Source of the DNA: Pedobacter sp. Leaf194
Lineage (GTDB): Bacteria; Bacteroidota; Bacteroidia; Sphingobacteriales; Sphingobacteriaceae
Reading direction: 5' to 3'
Length of the DNA: 64,000 bases
NCBI RefSeq assembly: GCF_001423945.1
Contig: NZ_LMPU01000014.1
Span: forward strand, 1 to 64,000
Below, in pieces: positions 45,179 to 53,661 of this stretch. A model generated the notes under the pieces. That model was not told where the DNA came from. It searched no databases and worked only from the letters and a program-made list of their open reading frames with translations. The stretch's first letter is position 1, and each line of letters starts with the position of its first letter. Position numbers and translations under genes: made by a program.

Positions 45179-45946
45179 ATGAAAAGATTATTTTCCATTT
45201 GCCTCCTTCTCGCCGCTCTTATTTTATTTCAAAGCCATACCTCGAAAAAGACGCCAAAGGTTTTGGTTTTTTCAAAAACAAAAGGTTTCAGGCACGCATC
45301 CATCGAGAAAGGAAAAATAGCAATAATGAAGCTTGGCGCAGCGCATAATTTCACGGTAGATACCACTGAAAACGCGTCGCTATTTACAGAAGCAAACCTT
45401 AAAAATTATGCTGCCGTTATTTTTCTGAGCACAACCGGCGATGTGTTGGATGATGCGCAGCAATCTGCATTCGAAAGGTATATCCAGGCTGGGGGCGGTT
45501 ATGTAGGCGTGCATGCAGCAACCGATACTGAATATGGCTGGCCCTGGTACGGAAAATTGGCTGGTGCTTACTTTACAAGTCACCCGCAACAACAAAATGC
45601 TCGTTTTGTAATTAAAGATAGGAAGCATCCATCTACAAAATTCATGACTGATTCCGTTTGGATGCACAGAGATGAATTATATAATTTCAAAGATATCAAT
45701 GCTGACATTAAAGTTTTGGTTACCATTGATGAATCGTCTTACAAAGGCGGCACAAATGGAAATTTCCATCCATTTAGCTGGTACCATAGCTATGATGGAG
45801 GAAGGGCTTTCTATACATCAATGGGTCATACAGATGAATCTTGGGTAGATGATATGTTTTTGAAACATCTGTATGGCGGAATTGAGTATGCCATCGGTAA
45901 CCAGAAAAAGCTAGATTACACAAAGGCACATTCAAAATTACTGTGA
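45179..45946 (+). CDS. ThuA domain-containing protein
   Basis: The 255-aa exported protein has a signal peptide and a class I glutamine amidotransferase-like ThuA domain: KVLVFSKTKGFRHASI, IFLSTTGDVLDDAQQSAFERYIQAGGGYVGVHAA, HPFSWYHSYDGGRAFYTSMGHTDESW, the usual C-terminal signature. ThuA proteins occur with sugar metabolism; the reaction is unknown. The cysteine nucleophile of true amidotransferases is absent, as is normal for ThuA. Confidence 0.9.
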   Translation: MKRLFSICLLLAALILFQSHTSKKTPKVLVFSKTKGFRHASIEKGKIAIMKLGAAHNFTVDTTENASLFTEANLKNYAAVIFLSTTGDVLDDAQQSAFERYIQAGGGYVGVHAATDTEYGWPWYGKLAGAYFTSHPQQQNARFVIKDRKHPSTKFMTDSVWMHRDELYNFKDINADIKVLVTIDESSYKGGTNGNFHPFSWYHSYDGGRAFYTSMGHTDESWVDDMFLKHLYGGIEYAIGNQKKLDYTKAHSKLL

Positions 45947-45999
45947 TAAACTTCTAAGCCAAAAGAATTAGCTAAACTCACACTGTTTCTAATAAGATA

Positions 46000-46404
46000 C
46001 TAATAGAACAATTGCGAAAGCACATTCGAAGCAGATGGCGCTGCTGGTTTTAGTGACGTAAATTTGGCCAATTGGGCCACAGTCAAAACCGTAGCCAACT
46101 TAGACCGTAAACCAGAAGCAAGATTTTTTACTTTATTTGCAGCCGCAGCTGGCTCCGTTTTCCTTGCAGCCAACGCCGTTGCCTTTTGAACTAAAAAGTC
46201 TTTTATCATTGAGGTAACGGTGGGCTGTTGAGCAGCGCTCAAGTTTAAAGACGGTGTTAATTTTCCCATGATGCCTGATGTTAAACTGCCAACATCTAAG
46301 CCTGCTGATGAGGCGACAGCACTTGCTTTACTTAAAATACCTTGTGCGTTCGAGCTGAGATTTATACCCAAAACAAGAGCCGCTAAAATTAATAATTTCT
46401 TCAT
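46000..46404 (-). CDS. Small secreted alanine-rich protein, Spy/CpxP-like pattern
   Basis: The 134-aa product has a signal peptide (ending SNAQG) and an alanine-, serine- and lysine-rich body. Two stretches, LNLSAAQQPTVTSMI and ATVLTVAQLAKFTSL, resemble the LTxxQ motif of Spy/CpxP-type chaperones, so I suggest that family with caution. Start is ATG at 46404; a TTG two codons upstream (46410) is in frame. Confidence 0.65.
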   Translation of the reverse strand: MKKLLILAALVLGINLSSNAQGILSKASAVASSAGLDVGSLTSGIMGKLTPSLNLSAAQQPTVTSMIKDFLVQKATALAARKTEPAAAANKVKNLASGLRSKLATVLTVAQLAKFTSLKPAAPSASNVLSQLFY

Positions 46405-46452
46405 TTTCAAATAATTTTAGCTAAGGTAATATTTTTACTCCTTTTAAGAATA

Positions 46453-47130
46453 TTAAGTGAGTTTAATTTCTTTCTTGTTCATTAAATAAATGTAGTTAAG
46501 CATACAGAACGATGCAACTGCACCGAAGGTGTGCCATAGAAAATGAGTGCCGATAGTTAGAATTTCCCATTTATCAGCGATGCGAAAAGTAAGTGCAAAT
46601 ATGAACGACAGCAGGGCGAAACCGACCCATTTACCATTTTTCCATTCGGTTTTTAGCAGGTAACCGAATACAGGAAACAGTACCAAAGCTGCCATAAAAG
46701 CATAATTTATGTTTATGAAAATTTGAAAATCTCCACCCTTAAATTGCTTCCGAAGAAAAAATTGAAAAAAGGAGTAGATTAAAACAATCAGGGCGGCAAA
46801 ATACCATTTGGTAATCTTTCCTAAAAAATAAGTTCCGGCTGCAAGGCACAGCAACATAATCGGCATCCAGTCCATCATAATAAAGATTGGCCAGCGCCTA
46901 AAGGTATGGTAGGTGGTTCCACCGATGCCGCCGATGTAAAGCAAAACCAGCGCACCGCTTAAAAACGTGTGTTGTTTAAAATTGCCCCAAAGCTTAAAAG
47001 TCCAGTAAACTGCAATTGCCAGAAAAAAACAGCTTGTAATTGCATTCAATGGCTCAGGAAATAATTGGCTTAGGTTTGTTTCGGTGTAAACTGTACCACC
47101 ATCGGGCGGATTCTGATTAAAAGCGCTCAT
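46453..47130 (-). CDS. Ceramidase-like CREST superfamily membrane protein
   Basis: This 225-aa protein has about seven transmembrane segments and the CREST residues: an N-terminal E-LNAITS, YIGGIGGTTYHTF, MMDWMPI and a final TIGTHFLWHTFGA. CREST members (alkaline ceramidase, PAQR, Per1) are metal-dependent hydrolases that act on lipid amides. The substrate here is unknown; membrane sphingolipids are common in Pedobacter-like bacteria, making lipid hydrolysis plausible. Confidence 0.82.
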   Translation of the reverse strand: MSAFNQNPPDGGTVYTETNLSQLFPEPLNAITSCFFLAIAVYWTFKLWGNFKQHTFLSGALVLLYIGGIGGTTYHTFRRWPIFIMMDWMPIMLLCLAAGTYFLGKITKWYFAALIVLIYSFFQFFLRKQFKGGDFQIFININYAFMAALVLFPVFGYLLKTEWKNGKWVGFALLSFIFALTFRIADKWEILTIGTHFLWHTFGAVASFCMLNYIYLMNKKEIKLT

Positions 47131-47372
47131 GATTTATAACATTTAGTGACCATACTATTCTGCTTTTGTCAATGGCAAATTGGCTATTTTGCTTTAGTAA
47201 ACCAGAAATGCATCGTAAAAAAGTTGCGACTTACGCGTAACAAAAAGCTAACATCACAACTTTGTTAGCCGGTAAAACCTGAATATAGCTATTAAGAATA
47301 AAGTTTTGATAAAAATGACAAACCTTTCCCTTTGCATCCTGTTGGAATAGTAACATCAAATCTTAAAAAAAC

Positions 47373-47828
47373 ATGAAAACAACATCAGCAACTGCAGAGG
47401 TTTTAAACGACCTTATTCAAATTAACAACGACCGTATAGAAGGTTATGAAAAAGCACGTCAGGAATTAAAAGATGGCGATGCCGACTTAAAATCTTTATT
47501 TTTAAATATGATTGAGGAGAGCCAAAAATACAAAATGGCGCTTGCTACAGAGGTTTCTGCTTTTGGAGAAGATATCGAAACCGGAACAACAACTTCTGGC
47601 AAAATCTACAGAGGATGGATGGACGTAAAAGCTTTATTTACGGGTCATGATCGTCAGACTGTTTTAAATAATTGTGAGTTTGGCGAAGACGCTGCTCAAA
47701 ACGCATATAAAATGGCTTTGGAAGAAGAAGATTTACCTTCAAACATCAGAGCTTTGATTTCAGATCAGAAAGCTGCTTTAAGACAGTCGCACGATGAAAT
47801 TAAAAGATTACGCGATTCGCAGGCATAA
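47373..47828 (+). CDS. DUF2383/PA2169-type four-helix-bundle protein
   Basis: This 151-aa ferritin-like helical protein has EVLNDLIQINNDRIEGYEKA, MIEESQKYKMAL, TSGKIYRGWMDVKALFTGHDRQTVLNNCEFGEDAAQNAYK, and a C-terminal ALRQSHDEIKRLRD. It matches PA2169/DUF2383, proteins often induced by stress. It is unlinked, with a terminator shared with cphA. Confidence 0.9.
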   Translation: MKTTSATAEVLNDLIQINNDRIEGYEKARQELKDGDADLKSLFLNMIEESQKYKMALATEVSAFGEDIETGTTTSGKIYRGWMDVKALFTGHDRQTVLNNCEFGEDAAQNAYKMALEEEDLPSNIRALISDQKAALRQSHDEIKRLRDSQA

Positions 47829-47850
47829 ACCTTTGCCTTAATCAAATATA

Positions 47851-47886
47851 AAGCCCTTTCCGATAATATCGAAAAGGGCTTTTTTG
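47851..47886 (+). terminator. Terminator between the DUF2383 and cphA genes
   Basis: AAGCCCTTT (47851-47859) pairs with AAAGGGCTT (47873-47881) with an inner CGAT/ATCG pair; TTTTT follows on the plus strand. Terminates the DUF2383 gene and lies beyond the 3' end of cphA on the other strand. Confidence 0.88.
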
Positions 47887-47902
47887 GTTATAATAACTTT
47901 AG

Positions 47903-50518
47903 TTAAGCTTCCAGTTCCTTATCCAAATGCTCGGTAACTCTCTGAATGGTGTTATCTATCGTATTACTCAAAATTGTTAAGTAAGATCCTTTCTTGGCAT
48001 TGTTAATAGCCTCTTGCAAGCACTCGGTACTTTTGTTATTAATTATAATTTCCTTATTGGGATCAACTTCATGAATGCCCTTTATAAGTAAATCAATTAA
48101 CCCTTCCTGAGTACGGCCACGTAAATATTTCTCCTGGCAGATGTAAATTTTATCAAACATTTGCGCTGCAATGCGTGCGGTTTCAATAATATCTTCATCC
48201 CGCCTATCACCGGTACCTGAAATAATGCCTACATGTTCGGTTGATTCTACACTTTGCAGATAAGCTTTAACGCCGTTAAAACCATCAGGATTGTGGGCAA
48301 AATCTACCAAAACTTTAAAGTCTTTAAACCTGAAAACATTCATCCTGCCTGGCGTGTGGGCTGCCGATGGAATAAAAGTTTCCAGTGATAAACGAATATC
48401 GTCAGTTTTATAGCCCCATAAGTAGGCAGCAAGTGTTGCCGCCAAAACATTCTGAATCATAAAATTAACAGAGCCACCAAAAGTTAATGGAATGTGAGTG
48501 GCTTTATCAACGCGTAGCTTCCAATCGCCGGTTTTTATGGTGATGTAGCCGTTTTCATAAATTGCTGCCACACCGCCTTTACGGCAATGCTCTTTAATAA
48601 CCGGATTGTTCTCATCCATACTAAAATAGGCAACGTTACACCGGGCATCTCTTGCAATTTTCACACAGTAACCATTGTCGGCATTTAGAACTGCCCAGCC
48701 TTTGCGGCGAACGGCACCGATTACGACAGCCTTAACCCTGGTTAAATCATCGAGGTTATGGATGTCTGCAATGCCCAAATGGTCTTCCTGAATGTTGGTT
48801 ACCACACCAATATCGCATTGATTAAAGCCCAGGCCGGCTCTTAAAATACCCCCTCTGGCGGTTTCCAAAACTGCAAACTCTACAGTGGGGTCTTTCAAAA
48901 TAAACTCTGCACTTACTGGTCCGGTGGTATCGCCCTTCATCAACATCGTATTGTGTACATACACGCCATCGGAAGTGGTATAGCCGACTCTTTTGCCATT
49001 ACTGCGAATAATATGTGCAATCAAACGGGTTGTTGTGGTTTTTCCATTGGTACCAGTTACGGCAATGATTGGAATTTGCGATAGTTTACCTTGAGGATAA
49101 AGCATATCTATAACAGAGGCTGCAACGTTTCTTGGCAAGCCCTCGCTAGGCGCAAGGTGCATTCTAAAACCCGGAGCTGCATTAACTTCTAAAACAACAC
49201 CACCATTTTCAGTTAGCGGTTGCGTCAGGTTTTGGGCCATAATATCAATGCCACAAATATCTAAACCGATTACGCGGGAAATGCGCTCGCAGATAAAGAT
49301 ATTTTGCGGGTGAACGATATCTGTAACATCAATTGATGTACCTCCCGTGCTTAGGTTCGCGGTCGATTTTAAGTAAACAACTTCACCTTTTTCCGGAATG
49401 GTTTCCAGGGTGTATTCCTTTTTTGCAAGCAAATCAAGTGTATCACGGTCGACAGCGATTTCTGTAAGCACGTTTTCGTGCCCATACCCGCGACGAGGAT
49501 CTTCATTTTCCTTATCAATTAATTGTTGTATGGTGTGTATGCCATTACCCTTTATGTGCGCCGGATCGCGTTGCGCAGCCGCAACAACTTTATGGTCTAT
49601 AACCAGTACTCGAAAATCGAATCCGGTAATAAATTTTTCTATAATAACTCTTCTGGAATATGTTTTGGCATACTCAAACGCAGCTCTGGCGGCTTCAAGT
49701 GTTTTAACATTAATGGTAGCGCCTTTGCCATGGTTTCCATCCAAAGGCTTAAAAACCAATGGAAAACCAACTTTTTTTACTGAGGCTTCCAAATCATCGG
49801 GGTTGGAAATGGTAACACCCGATGCCACCGGAATTGCGGCTTCGGTTAACAATCGTTTTGTTTCTTCTTTGTTGCTGGCAATATCTACGGCAATGCTGCT
49901 GGTTTTTTCTGTCATAGTTGCCCTAAAGCGAACCTGATTTTTACCATAACCTAATTGTACCAGAGAACTTTTGTTCAGTCGTATCCATGGAATACTCCTG
50001 CTTACCGCTTCCTGAACAATGGAGCCGGTGCTTGGACCTAGTGCTTCAAGTTCACGGATTTCTTTCATCCTGCGGATATCAGGTTCTAGGTCGTACTCAA
50101 CATTATCAATTAAAGCCTGTGCAATTTTTACCGAAGCTTCTGCTGCATAAACGCCAACTTTTTCCTCCAGATAACTGAAAACAACATTGTAAATACCTTC
50201 GGTTTTGGTTTGGCGTGTTCTGCCAAAACCAGTTTCCATACCGGCAATGGTTTGAATTTCGAGCGCAATATGTTCGATAACATGCCCCATCCAGGTGCCT
50301 TCTTTAACGCGGGCAAAAAAACCGCCTTCAACGCCTTTCGAGCATCTGTGGCTAAACATGCTCGGCAATAATTTCTCTATACGTTCACTAAATCCTTCAA
50401 TGGTGTTAGTTGGCCTTTGCTCTAATTCTTCCAAATCCAGTCGCATTTGTATTAGTTTCTTGCGACTTATAGACCAGATATTCGGCCCTCTTAATACTTG
50501 TATGTTTGATATCTTCAT
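47903..50518 (-). CDS. cphA: Cyanophycin synthetase
   Basis: CphA adds Asp and then Arg to build cyanophycin, a multi-L-arginyl-poly-L-aspartate storage polymer. The 871-aa protein has an N-terminal family domain (residues 1-160), an ATP-grasp domain with FPLVFKPLDGNHGKGATI (about 250), IIEKFITGFDFRVLVID and VLEVNAAPGFRMH, and a C-terminal Mur-ligase domain with P-loop AVTGTNGKTTTTRLI (about 490), then LETARGGILR and FAHNPDGF. Length and both active sites match characterised CphA1. It is divergent from cyanophycinase and isoaspartyl dipeptidase, so both synthesis and breakdown are present. Variants using other amino acids exist, so the polymer is probably but not certainly standard cyanophycin. 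Confidence 0.94.
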   Translation of the reverse strand: MKISNIQVLRGPNIWSISRKKLIQMRLDLEELEQRPTNTIEGFSERIEKLLPSMFSHRCSKGVEGGFFARVKEGTWMGHVIEHIALEIQTIAGMETGFGRTRQTKTEGIYNVVFSYLEEKVGVYAAEASVKIAQALIDNVEYDLEPDIRRMKEIRELEALGPSTGSIVQEAVSRSIPWIRLNKSSLVQLGYGKNQVRFRATMTEKTSSIAVDIASNKEETKRLLTEAAIPVASGVTISNPDDLEASVKKVGFPLVFKPLDGNHGKGATINVKTLEAARAAFEYAKTYSRRVIIEKFITGFDFRVLVIDHKVVAAAQRDPAHIKGNGIHTIQQLIDKENEDPRRGYGHENVLTEIAVDRDTLDLLAKKEYTLETIPEKGEVVYLKSTANLSTGGTSIDVTDIVHPQNIFICERISRVIGLDICGIDIMAQNLTQPLTENGGVVLEVNAAPGFRMHLAPSEGLPRNVAASVIDMLYPQGKLSQIPIIAVTGTNGKTTTTRLIAHIIRSNGKRVGYTTSDGVYVHNTMLMKGDTTGPVSAEFILKDPTVEFAVLETARGGILRAGLGFNQCDIGVVTNIQEDHLGIADIHNLDDLTRVKAVVIGAVRRKGWAVLNADNGYCVKIARDARCNVAYFSMDENNPVIKEHCRKGGVAAIYENGYITIKTGDWKLRVDKATHIPLTFGGSVNFMIQNVLAATLAAYLWGYKTDDIRLSLETFIPSAAHTPGRMNVFRFKDFKVLVDFAHNPDGFNGVKAYLQSVESTEHVGIISGTGDRRDEDIIETARIAAQMFDKIYICQEKYLRGRTQEGLIDLLIKGIHEVDPNKEIIINNKSTECLQEAINNAKKGSYLTILSNTIDNTIQRVTEHLDKELEA

Positions 50519-50592
50519 GTAATATTTTGTCGTTTTTTGTTAAACAAGCGTTAGCTACGGCCTATTTAATTCAATTTTTAAGGAGGTAATTG

Positions 50593-50643
50593 ATGATTGT
50601 AAATTATGCATTTATTTTGAAAGTAGGTACAGCAATTAGCTAA
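50593..50643 (+). CDS. 16-codon open frame with a perfect Shine-Dalgarno, possible leader peptide
   Basis: AAGGAGGT (50580-50587) stands 5 bases before an ATG at 50593; the frame (MIVNYAFILKVGTAIS) ends at TAA 50643. A full anti-16S match is unusual in this phylum and lies upstream of the cyanophycinase gene, in the cphA-cphB intergenic region. The peptide has no Arg or Asp, so classic amino-acid attenuation is not supported. This could be a chance match. Confidence 0.3.
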   Translation: MIVNYAFILKVGTAIS

Positions 50644-50772
50644 ATCAAATTTTGTGCACAATTGTTTTATTTTCAGCAGGAATGCAGCTGGTTTTCCTTG
50701 CGATTATTTCAACTTTTGTTAATAAAATGAATATTATTGACAAAAAAAGTCGTGTTTTTTATCTTATCCTGA

Positions 50773-50780
50773 TATATTTG
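50773..50780 (+). promoter_or_regulatory. -7 box upstream of cyanophycinase
   Basis: TATATTTG (50773-50780) fits the Bacteroidota -7 consensus, 31 bp before ATG at 50812. No good TTTG -33 was seen at the right distance. Confidence 0.45.
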
Positions 50781-50811
50781 GGTTTTTTGATACTATAATA
50801 ATACACAAAGA

Positions 50812-51687
50812 ATGGTTCCGAAAGGTAAACTCATCATCATTGGTGGCGCGATAAATACTGGCAGTTTTGCAGAAACGCAATTTGGATTGCCAGAGAACAT
50901 GAATTTTTTTGAACGTGGAATTTTAAAAAGAATTACAACAGAGTCAATTAAAGACACCGAATCACGCTTTGAAATTATTACAACAGCATCGTTAATGCCC
51001 GAGAAAGTTGGCGAAGAATATATTAAAGCCTACGCTCAGCTGGACGTTCATAATGTTGGTGTTTTAAATGTGACTAACCGCGAGGAAGCAAACGCAGAAG
51101 AAAACTGCGAACGCATAAAAGCAGCTGAAGTAATTATTTTTACCGGCGGAGATCAGTTGCGCCTTTCATCAATTTTCGGCGGAACGAAAATTCACCAGAT
51201 TCTTTTAGAGAAATATAAAAATGAGGCGGTGGTTATTGCCGGAACTTCGGCCGGGGCAGCGGCGAGTTCTAAGAATATGATTTACCAGGGAAGCAGTAAA
51301 GACGCCTTACTTAAAGGAGAGGTGAAAATTACCGGCGGTTTAGGTTTTATAGATGATGTAATTGTGGATACCCATTTTGTACAACGTGGTCGGATTGGAC
51401 GTTTGCTCTATGCCGCGGCCAGCAATCCTGGTATTTTAGGCATTGGCCTGGGCGAAGACACCGGTTTATTTGTTTCTGATGGTCATGTTATGGAAGCTAT
51501 TGGTTCGGGCATGGTTATTTTAGTAGATGGCCGCCAAATGGCTGATACAAACCTGACCGATGTTGAAATGGGACAACCTGTTTCGATAAAAAATATGGTT
51601 GTACACGTTATGTGCGATGGCGACGTTTATGATCTAACGGACCATAGTTTGGTTATCCACCATCCGAAAGTGGTTCCGATAGGCTAA
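50812..51687 (+). CDS. cphB: Cyanophycinase
   Basis: CphB is a serine-type exopeptidase that releases beta-Asp-Arg dipeptides from cyanophycin. The 291-aa protein has the family start KGKLIIIGGAI, ITTASLMPEKVGEEYIKAY, IFTGGDQLRL and the nucleophile GTSAGAAASSK (Ser in G-T-S-A-G), then GGLGFIDDVIVDTHFVQRGR. All are intact. The gene is followed 74 bp on by isoaspartyl dipeptidase, forming a degradative pair. Confidence 0.94.
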   Translation: MVPKGKLIIIGGAINTGSFAETQFGLPENMNFFERGILKRITTESIKDTESRFEIITTASLMPEKVGEEYIKAYAQLDVHNVGVLNVTNREEANAEENCERIKAAEVIIFTGGDQLRLSSIFGGTKIHQILLEKYKNEAVVIAGTSAGAAASSKNMIYQGSSKDALLKGEVKITGGLGFIDDVIVDTHFVQRGRIGRLLYAAASNPGILGIGLGEDTGLFVSDGHVMEAIGSGMVILVDGRQMADTNLTDVEMGQPVSIKNMVVHVMCDGDVYDLTDHSLVIHHPKVVPIG

Positions 51688-51761
51688 TTCAGTTTTCAGT
51701 TAACAGCCATCATTTTTGAAAATGACATCTCGATAATTGATGCTAAATCTCGATACTAACA

Positions 51762-52604
51762 ATGAAATTAATTATACACGGCGGTTTTTTTAGCGAATCT
51801 TCTACAAATCAGGAAACCAAAAAGGCGAAACAAGATGCACTGGGTCACATCGCAACTTTGGGTCACGAATACTTAAAAACGCACACCGCATTGGAAACGG
51901 TTGTTTACACAATTGCCTTACTTGAAGACAATGAATTGTTTAACGCCGGCATTGGCTCTCAAATCCAGAGCGACGGAAAAGTTCGTTTAAGTGCATCGTT
52001 AATGGATGGGAAAACCGAAAAATTTAGTGGCGTAATTAATATCGAGGATGTTAAAAATCCAATTGAAATTGCCCAAAGCCTCCTCGTTTATGACGATAAA
52101 GTGTTAAGTGGCGAAGGCGCACAAAAATTTGCCCGGGACAACGGTTTTACCTATTTCGACCCCATAACAGCTCAGCGAAAATCAGAATACGAAGCGAAAG
52201 TAAACCAACAAAATAACAAAGGTACTGTTGGCTGTGTTGCCTTGGATGGTGAGGGAAATTTAGCCGCGGGTACTTCAACTGGCGGTAAAGGTTTCGAAAT
52301 TCCTTGTCGTGTAAGCGATTCTGCAACAGTTGCCGGAAACTATGCCAATCAATTTGCCGGTATTTCGTGCACTGGAGTTGGTGAAGACATTGTAAGTGGG
52401 GCGCTGGCGGCAAAAATTGTTACCCGTGTTACTGATGGTTTTCTTTTAAAAGATGCATGCGATAAATCTTTCAATGAACTTAAGGCTTTTGATGGTTTCG
52501 CTGGTGTAATCGGAATTACGTCGGCAGGCGAAATTTACCATTGCGATTTGCACCCTTACATGGTATGGGCGGCTTTTGATGTTAATTTACAGGTATTTAG
52601 CTAA
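51762..52604 (+). CDS. iaaA: Isoaspartyl peptidase / L-asparaginase (beta-aspartyl dipeptidase)
   Basis: The 280-aa N-terminal nucleophile hydrolase cleaves beta-aspartyl dipeptides, so it would split the beta-Asp-Arg made by cyanophycinase. The autocleavage site is in QQNNKGTVGCVALD (Thr nucleophile) followed by AAGTSTGGKGFE and SDSATVAGNYA. The first part has NAGIGSQIQSDG. The subunits are created by self-cleavage. Context with cphA and cphB supports a role in cyanophycin breakdown. Confidence 0.92.
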   Translation: MKLIIHGGFFSESSTNQETKKAKQDALGHIATLGHEYLKTHTALETVVYTIALLEDNELFNAGIGSQIQSDGKVRLSASLMDGKTEKFSGVINIEDVKNPIEIAQSLLVYDDKVLSGEGAQKFARDNGFTYFDPITAQRKSEYEAKVNQQNNKGTVGCVALDGEGNLAAGTSTGGKGFEIPCRVSDSATVAGNYANQFAGISCTGVGEDIVSGALAAKIVTRVTDGFLLKDACDKSFNELKAFDGFAGVIGITSAGEIYHCDLHPYMVWAAFDVNLQVFS

Positions 52605-52621
52605 AAATTGATTTAAAGTAT

Positions 52622-52629
52622 TATTTTTG
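52622..52629 (+). promoter_or_regulatory. -7 box abutting the TPR gene start
   Basis: TATTTTTG (52622-52629) lies four bases before ATG at 52634, so transcription would start about at the ATG (leaderless). No TTTG is at the ideal distance; TTG at 52608-52610 is only 11 bp upstream. Confidence 0.4.
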
Positions 52630-52633
52630 TTGC

Positions 52634-53314
52634 ATGACTAAAATGGTTATCGCTTTTTTAAGCCTTTTTGCCTCCCTACAAATTCAAGCACAGAATATCG
52701 ATAAGTCTGACCAGGAACCTGGAATAGGAGGAAGCGCCATAAATATTGCGGTTTCTAGATATGACCTCGCGGAAGGCACAAATTATTTTGAAGATGCAGA
52801 AGGTTTGGAAAAAAAAGGCGATTTTAATGAAGCCTTAACCCTTTTTGGCAAAGCTGCCTTTGAATTTAATGCGGTAAAAAACTTTGGTTTATATTGCCAG
52901 GCATTGATTAAAATGAGCAATATGCACTACCAGTTAGGCCGTTTTACAGATGCTGAACAGATATTGTTGAATGTTGTATTGAAGAATTACTCAAAGATGG
53001 GTAGTAGAGTTGGGCAAATGAATACCTACAACATTTTGGGCAAAGTTTACCTGGCTGATAATAAGTATACACAATCGATGTGGTTTTATACACAACAAGG
53101 CATCCTTGCGAAACAGCTTAGAAGTAGCAACGCTTATATAGAGTCGGTTTTAGGCCTTGCTCAGGTTAAAATCAGGAAGAAAGATTTTACTTTAGCCATT
53201 AAAGATTTAAATCAAGCTGAACTGCTCGCCAAATCTTTAAAGAGTAATCAATATAAAACACAGATTAAAGAATCACGCGAATTGATTGCAAACAAAGTCT
53301 CTCCTAAAAAATAG
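52634..53314 (+). CDS. Secreted tetratricopeptide-repeat protein
   Basis: The 226-aa product has a signal peptide (cleavage IQAQ, about residue 19) and TPR-like helical pairs from about residue 55: EALTLFGKAAFEFNAVKNFG, YCQALIKMSNMHYQLGRFTDAEQIL, TYNILGKVYLADNKYTQSMWFYTQ, ESVLGLAQVKIRKKDFTLAIKDLNQAE. These scaffold protein contacts. Its partner is unknown. Confidence 0.82.
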   Translation: MTKMVIAFLSLFASLQIQAQNIDKSDQEPGIGGSAINIAVSRYDLAEGTNYFEDAEGLEKKGDFNEALTLFGKAAFEFNAVKNFGLYCQALIKMSNMHYQLGRFTDAEQILLNVVLKNYSKMGSRVGQMNTYNILGKVYLADNKYTQSMWFYTQQGILAKQLRSSNAYIESVLGLAQVKIRKKDFTLAIKDLNQAELLAKSLKSNQYKTQIKESRELIANKVSPKK

Positions 53315-53543
53315 GTTTTTGTTGATTAACCGAGAGGTTTTGTGTTAAATAGCACGCATGAGTGTTGTTAAGTATGTTTTCGGGCACTCCTTATTCCATT
53401 CCAACAAAGACTTACGCTAAGTTTTCTGCCAGACAGGCATTTCAGAATCCTGAATTTGTAATTGTTAATTTTTGTTAAAATAATGAAGGCGTAATCGCCT
53501 GATTTTAAAACAAAAAGTGGCCTCCAACGTTATTTTAAGACAA
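53315..53543. other. Gene-free stretch between the TPR and prc genes
   Basis: About 230 bp with no gene or clear terminator. The prc promoter lies at its right edge. Confidence 0.5.
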
Positions 53544-53574
53544 TTGCTAAATAAAAACCTTTTGGCTAAATTTG
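53544..53574 (+). promoter_or_regulatory. prc promoter
   Basis: TTG (53544-53546), 20 bases, TAAATTTG (53567-53574), a strong consensus. Transcription should start near 53578, about 84 nt before the ATG, immediately before a hairpin. Confidence 0.75.
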
Positions 53575-53582
53575 ATACATTT

Positions 53583-53614
53583 AACAAGAGACGGTAATAA
53601 TGCTGTCTCTTGTT
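53583..53614 (+). promoter_or_regulatory. Hairpin in the prc 5' leader
   Basis: AACAAGAGAC (53583-53592) pairs perfectly with GTCTCTTGTT (53605-53614) around a 12-nt loop. It lies about 5 nt after the predicted transcription start and is followed by TGTTTATTTG. It could be an mRNA-stabilising 5' hairpin, an attenuator, or a terminator for upstream transcription. Confidence 0.65.
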
Positions 53615-53661
53615 TGTTTATTTGATAAAATGGTATCATATTGGCTATATAGAATATAGAA

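Noticed and set aside
49398-49937. 179-aa plus-strand frame inside cphA
   Set aside because: Antisense shadow of the ATP-grasp domain; serine-rich with no motif.
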